Shown here piece after piece: positions 1 to 13,900 of a DNA stretch of 64,000 nucleotides. The notes below the pieces were generated by a model. It made no database searches. It was given only the letters and a program-made list of their open reading frames with translations, and was not told where the DNA came from. The DNA comes from Atrina japonica. Lineage: Eukaryota > Mollusca > Bivalvia > Pterioida > Pinnidae. A program made the translations under genes and the position numbers. The stretch spans positions 604,501 to 668,500 of the forward strand of contig BROG01000228.1 of NCBI GenBank assembly GCA_030159075.1, written 5' to 3'. Numbering within the stretch: the first letter of the stretch is position 1; the number at the start of each line of letters is the position of its first letter.

Positions 1-9
1 TACTATCAC

Positions 10-158
10 ATTGAACTTTACCTTATTTTATCAAAATAAATAGGGATATAAGATTTTTATGCCCACATGTAGCTCTTATTTGTTATTGTACATCAAATAC
101 AAATATTAAAAGTAGAAAAATCGAAATATTTTTAGAGTAAACACAGATGACCCCTTTC
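10..158. mobile_element. MITE-1, 3' half
   Basis: It shares 'ACCTTATTTT.TCAAAATA.ATAGG', 'GTAGCTCTTATTTGTTATTGTACAT' and the end 'AAACACAG.TGACCCCTTT' with the other MITE-1 copies. The 5' half is missing or lies outside the window. Confidence 0.6.
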
Positions 159-1640
159 AAACATCGTTTAATTATTCAAGTTGATAAAAATCATAAAAAG
201 AAAACCTTGCCATCGATATGATGACATAAAATTGTAATTTATAATATAAATACAACAATAATGATTAGTGTAAAACATGCACCATGATATTGACCATTGC
301 GTTTTATGTAAATATTTATCATTAAAGTAATTATCAAATATCATAATTACTGTCAATTTTATTGTAGCGTTTAGAATACTAGCAAGTGTAAACCTGACGT
401 TCCATAAATACTTGAAAACACTTCTGAAAGATATCATCATTACAACTGGTTATAAGCAAATCTTTAAAATGTAATACTGATAATGTTGCATATTCATTAG
501 CTACTAGGTGTATAAATACTGATTTTTCTTTATATAAACGTTTATCATTAAAACTCGCTTATTTCATGAAATTAACCGAAAAGGACTTATTTCTGAATAA
601 AAGGGTGCTTTAGTTATTCCCTCAGGCGAGCGGGGCATTATGTGTCCGCCAATCAGGACGGTTGTAGGTTGATTATACGATTATTAATACGCCAAGAAAA
701 TAAATTAATCTGCTTTAAAACAAATTAATCTGCTAGCCCAAAAATTTATCCCATGTAGAATGTAGAGTAGTTTTTACGGTAATTTTTGTAGACTGTAATT
801 TTTATCCTTGTTATTTTTAAGATGAATAAAAGCTCTATTGAAGCTTCACTCTGAGAGTAATGTTTGTGTTTGGTAAAACAATATAGTTATAGTGTACCAA
901 TAAGGACGCTAGCAAGCTTAAGGTCATCAGGCTCACCTTGACTAGGCATATTTGCTTTGGCTCCGCCTCTGGAAATAGGTTTGGTCTAGGGTCACCCGAA
1001 ATTTGGCCTTAATGGTATACATGTACTTTAACTGTATACTAATATCCATCACTGCTTCATCAGGACTAAAAAGTGTACATTTGTCTTGCTCAGCGAAGTT
1101 TCATATATTTTAGGTGCAGCACTTAACATTGCACACACTTCTGGTGCACCAAGTTCATCATGGTATTGTTTGTCGTGTTGACATTTTGACAATGTCTTAA
1201 TTTTGTCTTAAATGTTTTACTTTAAATTTATTTCTGATTATATTCACATCTATGAACCGATTGTGGTTGTCTAGAGGTAGATCGTTTGACTTACGAAACA
1301 AACAAAAAACACACCTATAACTAGTGAACTACTCAACTATATTTATCAATGTGGACATACTACCACAGATTGCAAAATTATCTTGCACTCGAGATTAAAA
1401 CTGGAACATTGTATTCATATTGTGTGGGCGGTCCAATATCATCATGTAAATCTTTTGTAGGCTTAAAGAGATACAAAACTAGAGGTATTTCTTAATTAAC
1501 TTTATACTGAAAATAAAACTTTTGTTGATTGCCTTAACGTTTGTTTTGTGATCCTTTTATGTAAGAGTTTTAGAGCTGGTCCTAGCACCAATCTCTGACC
1601 ATATTACAAAGAACTGGACTTGTTACTTACGACCAAATTA
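159..1640. other. No gene recognised
   Basis: AT-rich sequence without coding signals, tRNA boxes or recognised repeats. Confidence 0.4.
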
Positions 1641-1641
1641 A

Positions 1642-1788
1642 GTCCTGTTGTTATGATTACACAAAGCCAGTACATAACCTAAGTTACTGTTGTCTACGTC
1701 CCGTTGTTATCATTACACAAAGCCAGTACATAGACCTGAGTTACCGTTGTTATGATTACACAAAGCCAGTACATAGACCTGAGTTATT
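1642..1788. repeat. Three direct copies of a ~45-55 bp unit
   Basis: 'GTTGTTAT[GC]ATTACACAAAGCCAGTACATA' occurs at about 1646, 1702 and 1746. Confidence 0.85.
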
Positions 1789-2768
1789 GTTTTTTTTATC
1801 ATTTATCTTTGTTAGCTTAGCAGGTATTGGTATTCGTAAACTGTCAAGATTTTATTTGAAAATAAGCGAATATTTCTATAGACTTGAGTTAGTGTAAGAT
1901 TGATAAGAAGGAACAGAGTTTTGTTTTACTTTCAGCCTAGGACTTAGAACTTTGTGATAAAACAGGCCCCTGTACTTGGTCCAGTTATTTGTATTCTGTG
2001 AGTGTAATGATATATACATGTATAGCCTAAATTATAAAACGCAATTGTTTTGTTAATCAAGATTGTGTGAAATGTCTTGTCTTCTAATGGTATTTTCATA
2101 CATGTAACTTTGAAATCAGGGCATTTATTTGAAATATATCTCACAGCACATCTGTAAATCAAAAAGTTCTGTTTAAAATGCCTTAACATGTCAGATTCTG
2201 TAGGAAAATACCAATCAATTGCTGCAATTACATAATGTATCTTCAGAACTTCAAAAAGTCTTTAGCATGTATGTCTAGACTAAGATTCTTAAGGAATCAC
2301 GAACATTGGTTGCCATACACGATTTAATGCATCTATACATATTTACCTTGATCATGATCATACATGTAGATGTATTTTCTGCTCTGAAATATTATACCTA
2401 CATTTTAGAAATGCCTTTCAAACATATTAAATGTTTCAATAATGTTTACAACATATCAAAGTTTTAATTCATGAATCATATATGCGTAAAAATAAGTTTT
2501 TTAAGATACAATGTATTTCGAAATACTCCTCCACAAAATTTCATAAAATCCATTTATTATTATTAATTTAATCATAAAACTCTTCCATTTACTGAAAAAT
2601 ATTATGCATTGCATTATTTATAAATTGAACCCCAATATTTAAATTCATATGTGAAATAAAGCTATTGCATTCAATGTGTTTTTCGACTTTCTTATGTAAA
2701 CTGTATAAAATTCCATGCAGAAAAGTGTCAAAATTGAGACTCTTTATATTATTATTTTTAACGATTTA

Positions 2769-2862
2769 AGTCCCTATATTTATATGTGTGTGTGTGTGTA
2801 TGTGCACTAAAATAATGATTTATGTCCCTATATTTATATGTGTGTGTGTGTGTGTGTGTGTT
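2769..2862. repeat. Duplicated segment with (TG)n
   Basis: 'GTCCCTATATTTATATGTGTGTG' occurs at 2770 and 2824, each followed by a TG run. Confidence 0.85.
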
Positions 2863-2886
2863 CTAAAATAAAACAAAGAATTGTCT

Positions 2887-3110
2887 GAGCTTTTATGGCA
2901 ATAAAACCTTCTTATAAAGTTTCAAATTAATCCGTTGAAAATTACTCAAGTTATTGGGCGGAAAATATTTCCACAAATATTCATGGACCCATAACATGTA
3001 AATATCTGGTGAAAATTTTTGGTTATCGAATTTGTCCGAGCTTTCATGTGAATAAACCTTCTCAAGAAGTTTCAAATTAATTCATTGAAAATTACTCAAG
3101 ATATTGAACA
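2887..3110. repeat. ~151-bp tandem duplication, diverged
   Basis: 'AAGTTTCAAATTAAT.C.TTGAAAATTACTCAAG.TATTG' occurs at 2918 and 3069 within longer matching blocks. Confidence 0.75.
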
Positions 3111-3448
3111 GAAACTGATATGTGCCTGCCCGCCCATGTGAAACCATATTACTACCCATCTTCGACGGGCATATAAAAATAATGCAAAAAATTAAAATTT
3201 CTAACCCTTCTCACAACACAATGTGAGAACAAAAAGTTAACAAAATCATCAATGACAGATTTTCTTAAATATATCAAAAAGAAACTGGTGGTGACAATGC
3301 TAATTTCAAATACAGTAAAATGTTCCCAAAAGCATAAATTGTCGCCTTGTCATGGAATAAAATTAAATCTACGGAAGTTTTTGAATACTGACTTAACGGC
3401 TTATACTATACCATCTTTTTTTTTTTGCTGATTATTCTTTCAGCATTG

Positions 3449-3760
3449 TTTTATGGTCGATACGGGGATCTTGTTAAACATTATGAAGTCCCCCTCTCAG
3501 AGATATTAGATAGTATTCTGGATCACGGCCACAGACAGTGACTCCGTTTCACCAATCATGCTTTTCACCGAACTTGACCTCATCACCAAACTTGACCTTT
3601 TTACCAAATTTGACCCGTTCATCGAACTAGAAAGGTTTCCATGGAACATTTGTGACGGGTGTGGCATGCCAGCAGAAGAGGCTGACTCCTTCCAGACACC
3701 TGGTCTTATCCCGTTTGGGATTCACAATTGTTCTTCATGTTGAGACCATTTGCACATCTA
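3449..3760 (+). pseudogene. Penelope-like element (second subfamily), C-terminus and tail
   Basis: From 3452 the frame reads FYGRYGDLVKHYEVPLSEIL, continuing to a stop at 3539. This matches the C-terminal FYGRYNSLV...SLSEIL block of the other subfamily. The downstream tail has 'GGCTGACTCCTTCCAGACACCTGGTCTTATCCCGTTTGGGATTC'. Tail relatives lie at 51100-51190, 51540-51620 and 51690-51790. Confidence 0.6.
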
Positions 3761-4061
3761 ATTCGTCATGTTATAATGGACTTGAGTTTTGATTATTGAT
3801 TGGTACTTTTTCAATGTTACTTCAGCATAGGATTTATAATGACAAAATATAAAGTGTTCAATACTGCAAATATTCCACCAAAAACAGGATAAATAAAAAC
3901 AGTTTCATTACCAAATAATTACATGTAAAATTAAAATCAACAGGTACTGCAAATGATCAAAGACAATAACAGATGAAGCAGATATGAGATTTTTACTACC
4001 GTAGGTACCTATCAAAGCATAACTTTCCAAAAATACTAGATCTTATAAGAATATTTCAGTA

Positions 4062-4239
4062 CAGTCAAACTTGCATTTAAGACCACCTCTATATAACAAG
4101 CACCTGCCTATTAAGGTCATTCAAACAAAAACCTTTGTTAACTTTTGAATAATGAATTAACCTCCTTATAAAGACCACTTGTCTATAAGAGCTACATTTG
4201 TCTGTTCCCTTGAGTGGCCTTTATAGACAAGTTTGACTA
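4062..4239. mobile_element. pogo/Tc1-type MITE, 178 bp, just after the phytochelatin synthase stop
   Basis: The ends are inverted (CAGTCAAACTTG at 4062 and CAAGTTTGACT at 4228-4238) and flanked by TA on both sides, as expected for a TA-target element. It begins 18 bp beyond the stop codon of the gene on the minus strand, so it probably forms part of the 3' UTR. Confidence 0.7.
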
Positions 4240-4257
4240 TACATGTATCAAATAGAT

Positions 4258-4958
4258 CTACTTGTGACAGCAATACTCTTTCTTGCACTTTTTATTGTGG
4301 TAATGAAGCTTCATCAAAACACTAAATTGATTCTGTAAGTTCAGTATTTCATTTCTAAGGTTTTGATAGTTTTCTTTCAATAGTTCCCCTTCCATTATCT
4401 TGTTCAAAGCAAACGCATTTGTCCCATCTTGAAATGTCGGTATGCTTTTGTAGGGCCAGCTCATTAAAAGGACAGATATAAAATCTGCAGGTTGAAGCCT
4501 TTGAACCTTACAACCAGAAGATTTAGAGCAGTTTGATACTACTTGTCCAATTTTGTGTTCAGATTTGAACTTTTTCAGTTCCGGATCTTCTAGTTTTTCT
4601 TTTATTGTCAGATACAGTTTTGTTTCCTGTAGCTCCTCAATAATTTGAAAAGACAAGCAGACATGTTCTTCGGACAGCATTTTCTTGCAGTCCAAATCCA
4701 CCTGGGTGGTGATAATATACTCCTCATCTATCTGTACTGCACAGCGCAACATGTGTGAAATACAGTCTTCAATGATATTCCCTGGTGCTTTGTCTGAACT
4801 TTCTTGTCCAAGCCAGTCTTGCCAACCATCAACAAACTGCGTGACATTGTCAGTGCATGCTCGAGGGAGTGTGACACTGAACGAATTTGAAATTCGGAAA
4901 AGAGTCAAGAGAGGGGAATCACCTACCTTTGATACTGCGATGAAACCTCTTGGTTTGT
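4258..4958 (-). CDS. PCS: Phytochelatin synthase exon 5 (end of catalytic domain and C-terminal domain)
   Basis: The acceptor TTTGATGATTTTCAG precedes A4958 and the stop is TAG at 4260-4258. It encodes [10 protein letters not shown], the end of the catalytic domain, then a ~220-residue variable domain with Cys-rich tail. The frame crosses a possible GTAGGT donor at 4926-4921 without a stop, so no intron is needed there. Confidence 0.9.
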
Positions 4959-7900
4959 CTGAAAATCATCAAAATTATTTTACAAATCAAAGTTAACGTT
5001 ATATTTAAAGGGGCATTAGCTGTGTGTTTTTACATTTGCTTTCCTTTTTTGCTACATAGATTGATAGATAATAACACAAATGAGATATACAGAGACAGAA
5101 ATATTTTGAAATTCCTATATATTTTGTGAAAATTGATTGAAGAAGAAAAATAAACATGAGAGTCGAAAGTGCTGATTTCCTTTAAAAAAAAAGCATCATT
5201 CAAAGGGGCATTAACTTGGGTTTTTAGGGGTTGATGTTCCATCTACTGAGTAATGTTATGGTAAGTTATTTATTGGGATCAAGTGAAAGCACATTTTGCA
5301 GTATGGGATTACCGGTATTAACACATTATATTGACAGGAAATTACGCATGTTTGTGCATTTCAGCAACATAAACTCAACTTCAAGATTGAAAATTCCAAA
5401 TCACACTTTTATTTGTAAATTTTTGCTCTTTAAATTGACAAAAATAAAGTAACAATTCGCTGCAAAACATAGGTATAGATTACTTATTGAAATATATGCT
5501 ATTAAATGTCAGTCCCTAATCCTTTATGAGTTTTAAGATATTATAAATTTGGTTTAGAATATTACTTTTTAATTATTTTTAAAATTATAAGCACAAGATT
5601 TCATAATCATATCGCTGATCTATGTAGTTTGTTGCATAATAAATAAGCCATCAGCACTCACGTTAGGCCGAATGTCTGCCCCAATTTTCAGTTATATTTT
5701 TTGTAAAACTTAATTTTACCAAAATAAAAAGTAAACTTAAAATCATTGTAGAAATTCGGCCTATACTCATGTGTGATATAAATGGTAAAGAATGTGCAAA
5801 AAGTAAAAACTTATTTGAAATAAGACTCGGTGATTCACGCAGGTTTTGCTACTTTGGAAACTCTGGAAATAACATGCATTTTCTCAGTAAAAAGGCTGTC
5901 ATATTGTGACAGTAAATTCAAAATTTACAACATGAAAGTGGTTTCCTTTATTGAAATTAACCTGCAATGTATTTCAAATATAAAAATTTCAGATACCAAA
6001 GTATAAATCAATAGAATGTCCAGGACATAGATACAAATCCGGTAAAAATGGACAAACACGGACCTCTGGAAACACGTGTACACAATGTACATATTTTTTT
6101 CAGTATTCTGAGTGTATTATACCCCATTAAAACTTAATGATTACCATCAACTCATATCAGACAGTACTTTCAGTTTTTTACTACTTAGATTGATATACAA
6201 TAACAAAAAATAGACAACAAATAACACAGGCATCAAAATTCTGAAATTCCTATATATTTTGTTAAAATTGCTGGAGAAACCCAGTTTGGCAATTATTCAC
6301 TTGCAATTGATTAATTCAACCTGACTATTTGTACAGGTCTACCAAGGTAAATTGGCACATGTTTACAAACAAAATGAGTCTAAATCAAACCATAACAGGG
6401 GTGACAAGCTACTTGTCGTCACAAAATAGAGATTCAGTAATTCATGTGCAGGTCAATATGTTTTACCTGTACTATACAACTTATTTTTGGAATGTAGACC
6501 GTATTGTTTTTGTTTTTTTACCTAAACCAGATGTGCCACTTTACCTTATAGACCTGTATATATGCATACCACACAGGACCTGACCTTATTTCCACAAAAT
6601 ACACAGGAATATAAGATTTTTATGCCTGTATATAGCTTTTATTTGTTATTGTAACTTATGTACAAGTAGTAAAAATAGAAAAAATCGAGTACTAAAAAAA
6701 ACCCCACAACAACCAAAAGTCTTCAATCATAATTGAGAAAATGTCATTGTTACTCAGATGTTGATGGTATTTCTCTATGTGTAAAATATAAAGAGAACAT
6801 TAAAACATAAATCTTTAAGTACTCTTCTTAATAGATCATACAAGAGTACCACAAATGTGTTTTTCTCTTGGAAGGGTTGATATGATAACAGCCAAATTTA
6901 GAGGAGTGTTGTTTCCTGCAATCAGAGTTGATATCTCCACAGTGACCTTGAGAACAGAGATGTGATCTTAAGTCAAAGGCATGACACAGTCCACATCCCA
7001 TTCCCATAACTAAGGTATACTTGTGCAAGAAACAATGATGCTTAAATAAGATATTAAATTGATATAGCTTGCATAAGGAAATTCCATTCCAGTTCAAAGT
7101 GACCTTGACTTAGGTGGTATGGCCTTGTGTAAAGGTCATGATGCAGCACCTTACTATACAAAACATTTGTGTCAGGAATGGCATTGCATAAATAAAATCA
7201 GTAGAAAATTATTGTCCAAACGAGAAAATTCCATGTTCATAACGGATGTATGATATCTTCTAATCAGACACACTCATGAGTCATGTCCAATAGGAAATTG
7301 TCCATTCCTTCCTCATAACAGGACAGTTATCATCATCAGTGGAAAAGTGTTCACTCTTTCCTTACAAGAATAAAGTTCCCTTTCCAAGGAAATGTACAAT
7401 TTTTTTAAAAACAACAAAGATACATGTCCAGAGGCATTGGTGCACTCTTACCTCAAAACAAGCTACATTTCAGAGGAAAAAGTACACTCCTTTCTAAAAC
7501 AAGACAACCACATACATGTACATCTACATACATACATATACGAATAAAGGAATTCAGAGGACAAAATAACATTCCAACAACAATCCTTCTTCAAGAGAAG
7601 CAAGTTACAGTTATATAGACCAGTACACACTCTTGCCTCCAAGGTAGAAAATTAGATACATAAATGTTGATCCTTACTTGTTGTTTTGTCCAGAGCTTTC
7701 ATTGATTCCATCATGAGTTCAATTGGTATCCAATGAGGGGGATACTTAAATCTAGCTGTGTCCAACATTAGAACCAGGTCTTTTCCTGGATGATAGCCTC
7801 CAACTGGTGAAAAATGCCCATCACCTAACAGGAAAAAATATCTATTAATTTTTGACAGTTTAAAATTTAGCAATGCTATGACATCATTCTTCAAAAAACA

Positions 7901-10900
7901 AATCATCTGATGATATGTTAACTAATATAATACTGTATCAGACAATTTTGTTGTGGTTTTGATTTCATTTATTTCATTGTTTTCGTTTATCAACGTAAAT
8001 TAAACCGTGACAAAATTTACATAAATTATACCTAATAAAAGGAATAGGTTCCTTTACAAACAGATTTTTTATTTCAATGAAATTTAATGTCAACAAATTT
8101 CTTTTACTTTAAAAACAACAGAATTTTAACTCTACAGTAATTATCTGAAGTCAAGAATAACATATTTTGATAACTTATCTAAATTCTAATGTAGGATTTG
8201 TAATTTAAACTGACAACATGATGCAGTACTCCTGAATCTATTTACCAGTATTTCTGTTAAAAAAGTATGATATAACAGAAATATTTTTCACATAGACAAA
8301 TTAAAGCATTTTAATGACATTCAAACTAGATCCTGAAAAGTTTTCAGAAGACAATATATACCTGTCTGACCGAGGACTTTCCTGGAGTAGGAAATCAATA
8401 AAAATGAGTCATCTCGCTTACTGTACTCAATAACACGATTGCGGAATTCTTCAATAGTGACTGTCTCATCGCATCTTCTTGCATCAGTTTCCAGAGAATT
8501 ACAGTTAGCCAAACAAATGAAATTTTCAAAATTGATTCCATCTTGCTCCACATTAGCAATAGGTATACAACAATCTAACATAGACTCATGATACCATCTC
8601 CATGGTCCTGTAACATAACATATTAGGTATACAACAATCTAACATAGACTCATGAAACCATTTCCATGGTCCTATAACATAACATATTAGGTATACAGCA
8701 ATCTAACATAGGGTCATGATACCATCTCCATGGTCCTATAACATAACATATTAGGTATACAGCAATCTAACATAGACTCATGAAACCATCTCCATGGTCC
8801 TATAACATAACATATTAGGTATACAACAATCTAACATAGGGTCATGATACCATCTCCATGGTCCTATAACATAACATATCAGGTATACAACAATCTAACA
8901 TAGGGTCATGATACCATCTCCATGGTCCTATAACATAACATATTAGGTATACAACAATCTAACATAGTCTCATGATACCATCTCCATGGTCCTATAACAT
9001 AACATATTAGGTATACAGCAATCTAACATAGACTCATGAAACCATCTCCATGGTCCTATAACATAACATATTAGGTATACAGCAATCTAACATAGGGTCA
9101 TGATACCATCTCCATGGTTCTGTAACATATTTCAGCCATAGTTTTAACTTAAAGGCACATTAATTGTGTAAAAACATTCCTTTTCTTTTTAACTATTTAG
9201 AGGTTGATAAACAATAACAAAAAAAGACATTAACACAGGCGTAAAAATTCTTAAATTCCTACAAAGTATATATATTGTGAAAAGTGCTTGAAAAACCCAG
9301 TTTGGTAATTATTCACATGCAATTGATTAATTTAACCATACTATTCATATATCCACACCATACTGCATCTGACCTTATTTTCACAAAATATTTAGGAATG
9401 TAAGATTTTCATTCCTGTGTTTAGCTCTTACTTGTACTTGTTACTAAGTAGTAAATATATATTTTTTGTAAATACAGCTAATACCCCTTTAATCTGTAGA
9501 CAATATTGTTGATAGAATACATGGAAGTACTTTTTTTCACATACTGCCTCGAGTCAGATCAAAATTTCATTTTCGTCTAAATTCATGTTTCTGGTAATTA
9601 TTTGAGGAATTTAAGACAAATACACTGACTTGAATAATAAATATAAGATCAATTTTATGTCTATGCCAAATTGCAGTTGGACCAATGGAAATATCCAGAA
9701 TAAACAGTTTTTTACACTGTGATACATGCTATAGTAGTTTCATCTGAACTTCAATAATTTAAAGGATATATTAACCAACTTCTCTTGACTAAATTACTGT
9801 ACAAATAAAATAAAGAAGAGCATTAAAATGACTGAGAGCTCATCTTTTTTCAGTCAACACAACAACTACAACTACATTGTAACAACAATGGTAACATTTC
9901 TACATACCTTTCCAAACCTTCCCAGGATCTATGGCTAATGCATTTAGTACTATGACCAGTGTTGTCAATCCACAAAACGCAGGTTCGTCCTGTGTTCTGA
10001 ACTGTTCCGCAAGTCTGAAATAACATTCCATGTGGCCACTAGCTAAGGCTTCTTTAAACAACTGCTTACCCTCGGGAGAGGAAAATGGGATACAGGTGTT
10101 CGGCAGCTTCCGTCTATAAAACTGTGGTATGGATTTCACTTGCTTTTTGTCCATTGTATGAAGATATCTCAGAAAATGCCTGATAAAAAGCAAAACTTTT
10201 ATTTGATACGTTATATAAGAATTGCTAAAAACAATAGAGCTAATGAGTGAATTTACACTACTGGTTCATATATTATTTTCCTTAAATTCTCCTTATATAA
10301 ATGGCACCAAACTTCCAATACAAAATGAAGCTTTTATTTCCAAAATGATGATGACAATGATGATGATTCCCAAAATTAATGTAAACTGAATTGTTAAAAA
10401 AATGTGAAAATCTGTATTTATGCTCAAACTACATGTAACACATGAGTGTCATATAAGCCAACAGAAGCATAAATACACCAGAATCTTGTTATGTTGAAAT
10501 CGGATGAGTCAAAATTCCGGTTATATCAAAGTTGAACAACCGGCCCCAATTATGATTGATAGATAAATAAAACGTTAATAAAATTTCGCTTATCTCGAAT
10601 TCCGGATGTCCCAATGAAATAGGGGTGGTCCCATGAACTTCAAACAATGAGATTGTACTGTATTTGGAAAACAAGATATTTTGACAATAACTTCTTAAAT
10701 TCCAATAATATTTGCCTGGCTGGGAAAGTTGTCACAATTGTTATATTGAATACCTGATATGTCATCAATTTTTCAAACTTCAAGATGGATGGTAATTCCA
10801 AACTACTCCTGAAAAAACACTGCTTTAAATGTAAAGCACCCAATCAGAGACACAGAAAGATTAAGGCATATACTGATGTACAATATATATATATATATAT

Positions 10901-13900
10901 ATACACTGTGGAATCTTGTTATCTCAAAATTCATGCTGACCACCCTTATTACTCTAAGATATACAGAGTCCGGGATAACTGAAATTTTCAATTAACATAC
11001 ACATGTATTTTCTATCCTTAATCAGGCCTTGTTTGTCCAATTGTCTGTAAAGTGGTGAAAATCACATTAGATATGTACATTTTCTTGTGCATTTATATGA
11101 ATGGACAAGTTAAAATTAAAATCTTAAATGTGATATTTATTAACTATAATTTCAAACCTCAAGTGTTTTAAAGTGTTTAATTCAGAAATGAACATTGCTT
11201 TAGTTTGTAAACTGTGTCCTGTGATAAAATAACAGATTATATACACTGTGTAAACATTGAGTGATAAAGTCTTCTGAAACTGAATAATTAAGAAAAACAG
11301 TAGTCATCAATGGGGAATAAATAGCTTTTAAAACTGCAGGTCTACCTACTTGATTACAAACTTGTCCTGTTATCATAGTTGTGTCTTTGACAAATGAGGC
11401 CTAATGGATTTTGACAATGATAGGAAAAAAAAGATAATAAGAAAACAGAGGAAATACATTGAAAAACAAGGAAGGATTAAAGGCAAATTTAAACTGATAA
11501 AAGCTATCAAAACATTCTGTAGTCATTCTTACAATTCAATTTATCAGGGACCAGGTTTCCTTAGATGTCCTTTTGTTTATCTGTAACAAACTGATAAGTT
11601 CTACTTCTAGATAATATCAAAAGTGAAACTCTATTTTTAGCATGTCATTTCCTTTCTTTTGTTTATTCATCAGCAAAATTATTCATCACACTCAAATGAA
11701 TAATTTTTTATTTACACTTCCAACTTTCTTTTAAACATTAAAAAATCTGTTACCACTAGTAAGGATTTTTCTTTAAAAAAAAAAAAATTGACAAGAGGAA
11801 TTATGACTTGCATAAGTTATATACATATACACTTATTTTAGATATATTTGCATGCAATGCACAATTTTTGTATTTTTAACAAAAATTGTGCACAGAACCC
11901 TCCCTCTCCCCAAAACACACACACACACAAAAATCCTTACTGCATTGGCATCAGTCCATAGCACAGATAAAAACTTGTGACACTTCACCTAAATCTTGTG
12001 ACATCTCCATATTAGTGAAAAATTCTTGGAGAAATGTAAAACAATGATAAAACAACAAAAAGTGATTTGTATTGTTTTAAGTTTTTGTGATTTTTTTCAA
12101 CTCATCAAGTGTAAGGTAGGCCTCAATGTCCGAATGATTAGAGACCTGCTGGAACCTAAGCTGATTTTTGAGAGAAAGTTTGCCAGTTTCCAGGGTACAT
12201 TAATTGTAACCAGATTCTCTCCTCCACCATTAAAAACTGGCCCCCACCATATAACTGAAAAATTGTTGAGTGTTGCATAAAACACTACCGTATTCAAAAT
12301 TCACGTGTGAGAACCAATAAGGTACATGCAAGTCTTGACAAAAAATAAAATGCCAGACAGTGAATTAGTACACAATTCACAATAACGATTACAGTATGGA
12401 TTTAATTGCAATTTTGCTGGATAGATATAGGAGGTATCACTTAAATAAAATATTACTGTGCAGCGATAGACTTTAAATCAATAAAATTAAAACGAGACCA
12501 GAAACATGAGAAACAGATGCACAGATTTAGAAAAGAAAAGCAATAGAAACGAAATATAGAGGAATCTCAATATGTTGAATTCAGATGAGTTGAAATTCTG
12601 ATTATGTGCAAGTTGAAAAGTCTCAATTTTTTTACTACATTTACACTATTTTTTACAATTGATAGCTCAAAGTTTTAATCTTGAAATTTCATCTAAGTGT
12701 CAAATTAAATTTGCTGTCCAAAATATCAAAAATACATGTATTAAAGACAAACAATTTTGTTATCTGGAAATTAACTTTTACGACTGAATAGTGACAAAAA
12801 CATTTAAGAGTACATGTATAATCTGTATTTATATACTGATATTAGTACAATGAAAATTGAGGTTTGGAGAGATTAAATATTGACTTGTATTAAGCAGTAG
12901 CTGAGAAGGTTAATTCTGATTGTCTGATGTTATACAGGACTCTACAATACGGATTTTATCCATTTGTCCTATCTGACAAGTACATGTACCTAGCAAAAGT
13001 TACTTGTCATAGAATAATGTAAACAGAAAATTCCAAAATTATAAAGTACTTTTTAATATATATAAAAGCTGAAAGTGTTGTTCAAAAAATTCATTTGGGT
13101 GAGTGAGAAAAACATCAAAAATATATACGTAATTTATCGATTCACAAATAAAACAAACAAGGAAATAAAATGCTGAAATTCTCTAGCAGTACTAGAACTT
13201 ATCAATTTCTTACACATAAACAAAACATCCTATCAAGAAGCCTTATCCCCAGTACGTTGAATTGGTAGTTAACTACAGAGTGTTTTAAACGATGCATCTG
13301 TTGTCTTTTAAACATCCCTGTGTTTACTCCCCCTCCCCCTATTTTCTCTTTATCATTTTATTTTACCAGTTGTTGTTTTACATGTAAATCACCTGGCCTA
13401 ATTAGACACTCGTCACAGGCATTAAATCTTTCTGCCTTACATAGTTAAGCAGCAAAAATATTGTTTGTTTCGTCACATTTTATTTCCTTAAATATGTTAT
13501 TAGAGTTCAGGTATATGCAAATTAGGAGGTGAAGTTGTAAGTCTTATCATTGTGGTACTCAAAATTGTGTTATGTTGCAAGGGTTTTTCATTTACTGGGC
13601 AGTAGAAGTTGTAGTGCAAAATCGATAGAAAAGTATAGGTCATTCTAGCCTGTTCCGTTCAACTGTTAAGTTCAACAAAATTTCGTTTTGTTGTATGTTA
13701 TAAAATCATAAGGCTTATTAAGTTTTATCTCTGGATTTTAATCCTGGATGATAAGGATGTTGATCACTATGTAAGGTCCTAATACTGTGAAACATGTTAT
13801 GTTTATTTATTGACATGTATGAAAAAGTTGTAAAATGGTTTATTTGACAAATTAAACATCTGGGTTGACGTTATGACACAGGCTTATTGCATTAATTGTT

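Noticed and set aside
4685..4996. 103-residue plus-strand frame
   Set aside because: It lies antisense to exon 5 of phytochelatin synthase, which explains its openness.
8625..9129. CRISPR-like regular repeats
   Set aside because: The 64-bp units are contiguous without unique spacers, derive from an exon, and lie in a eukaryotic intron.
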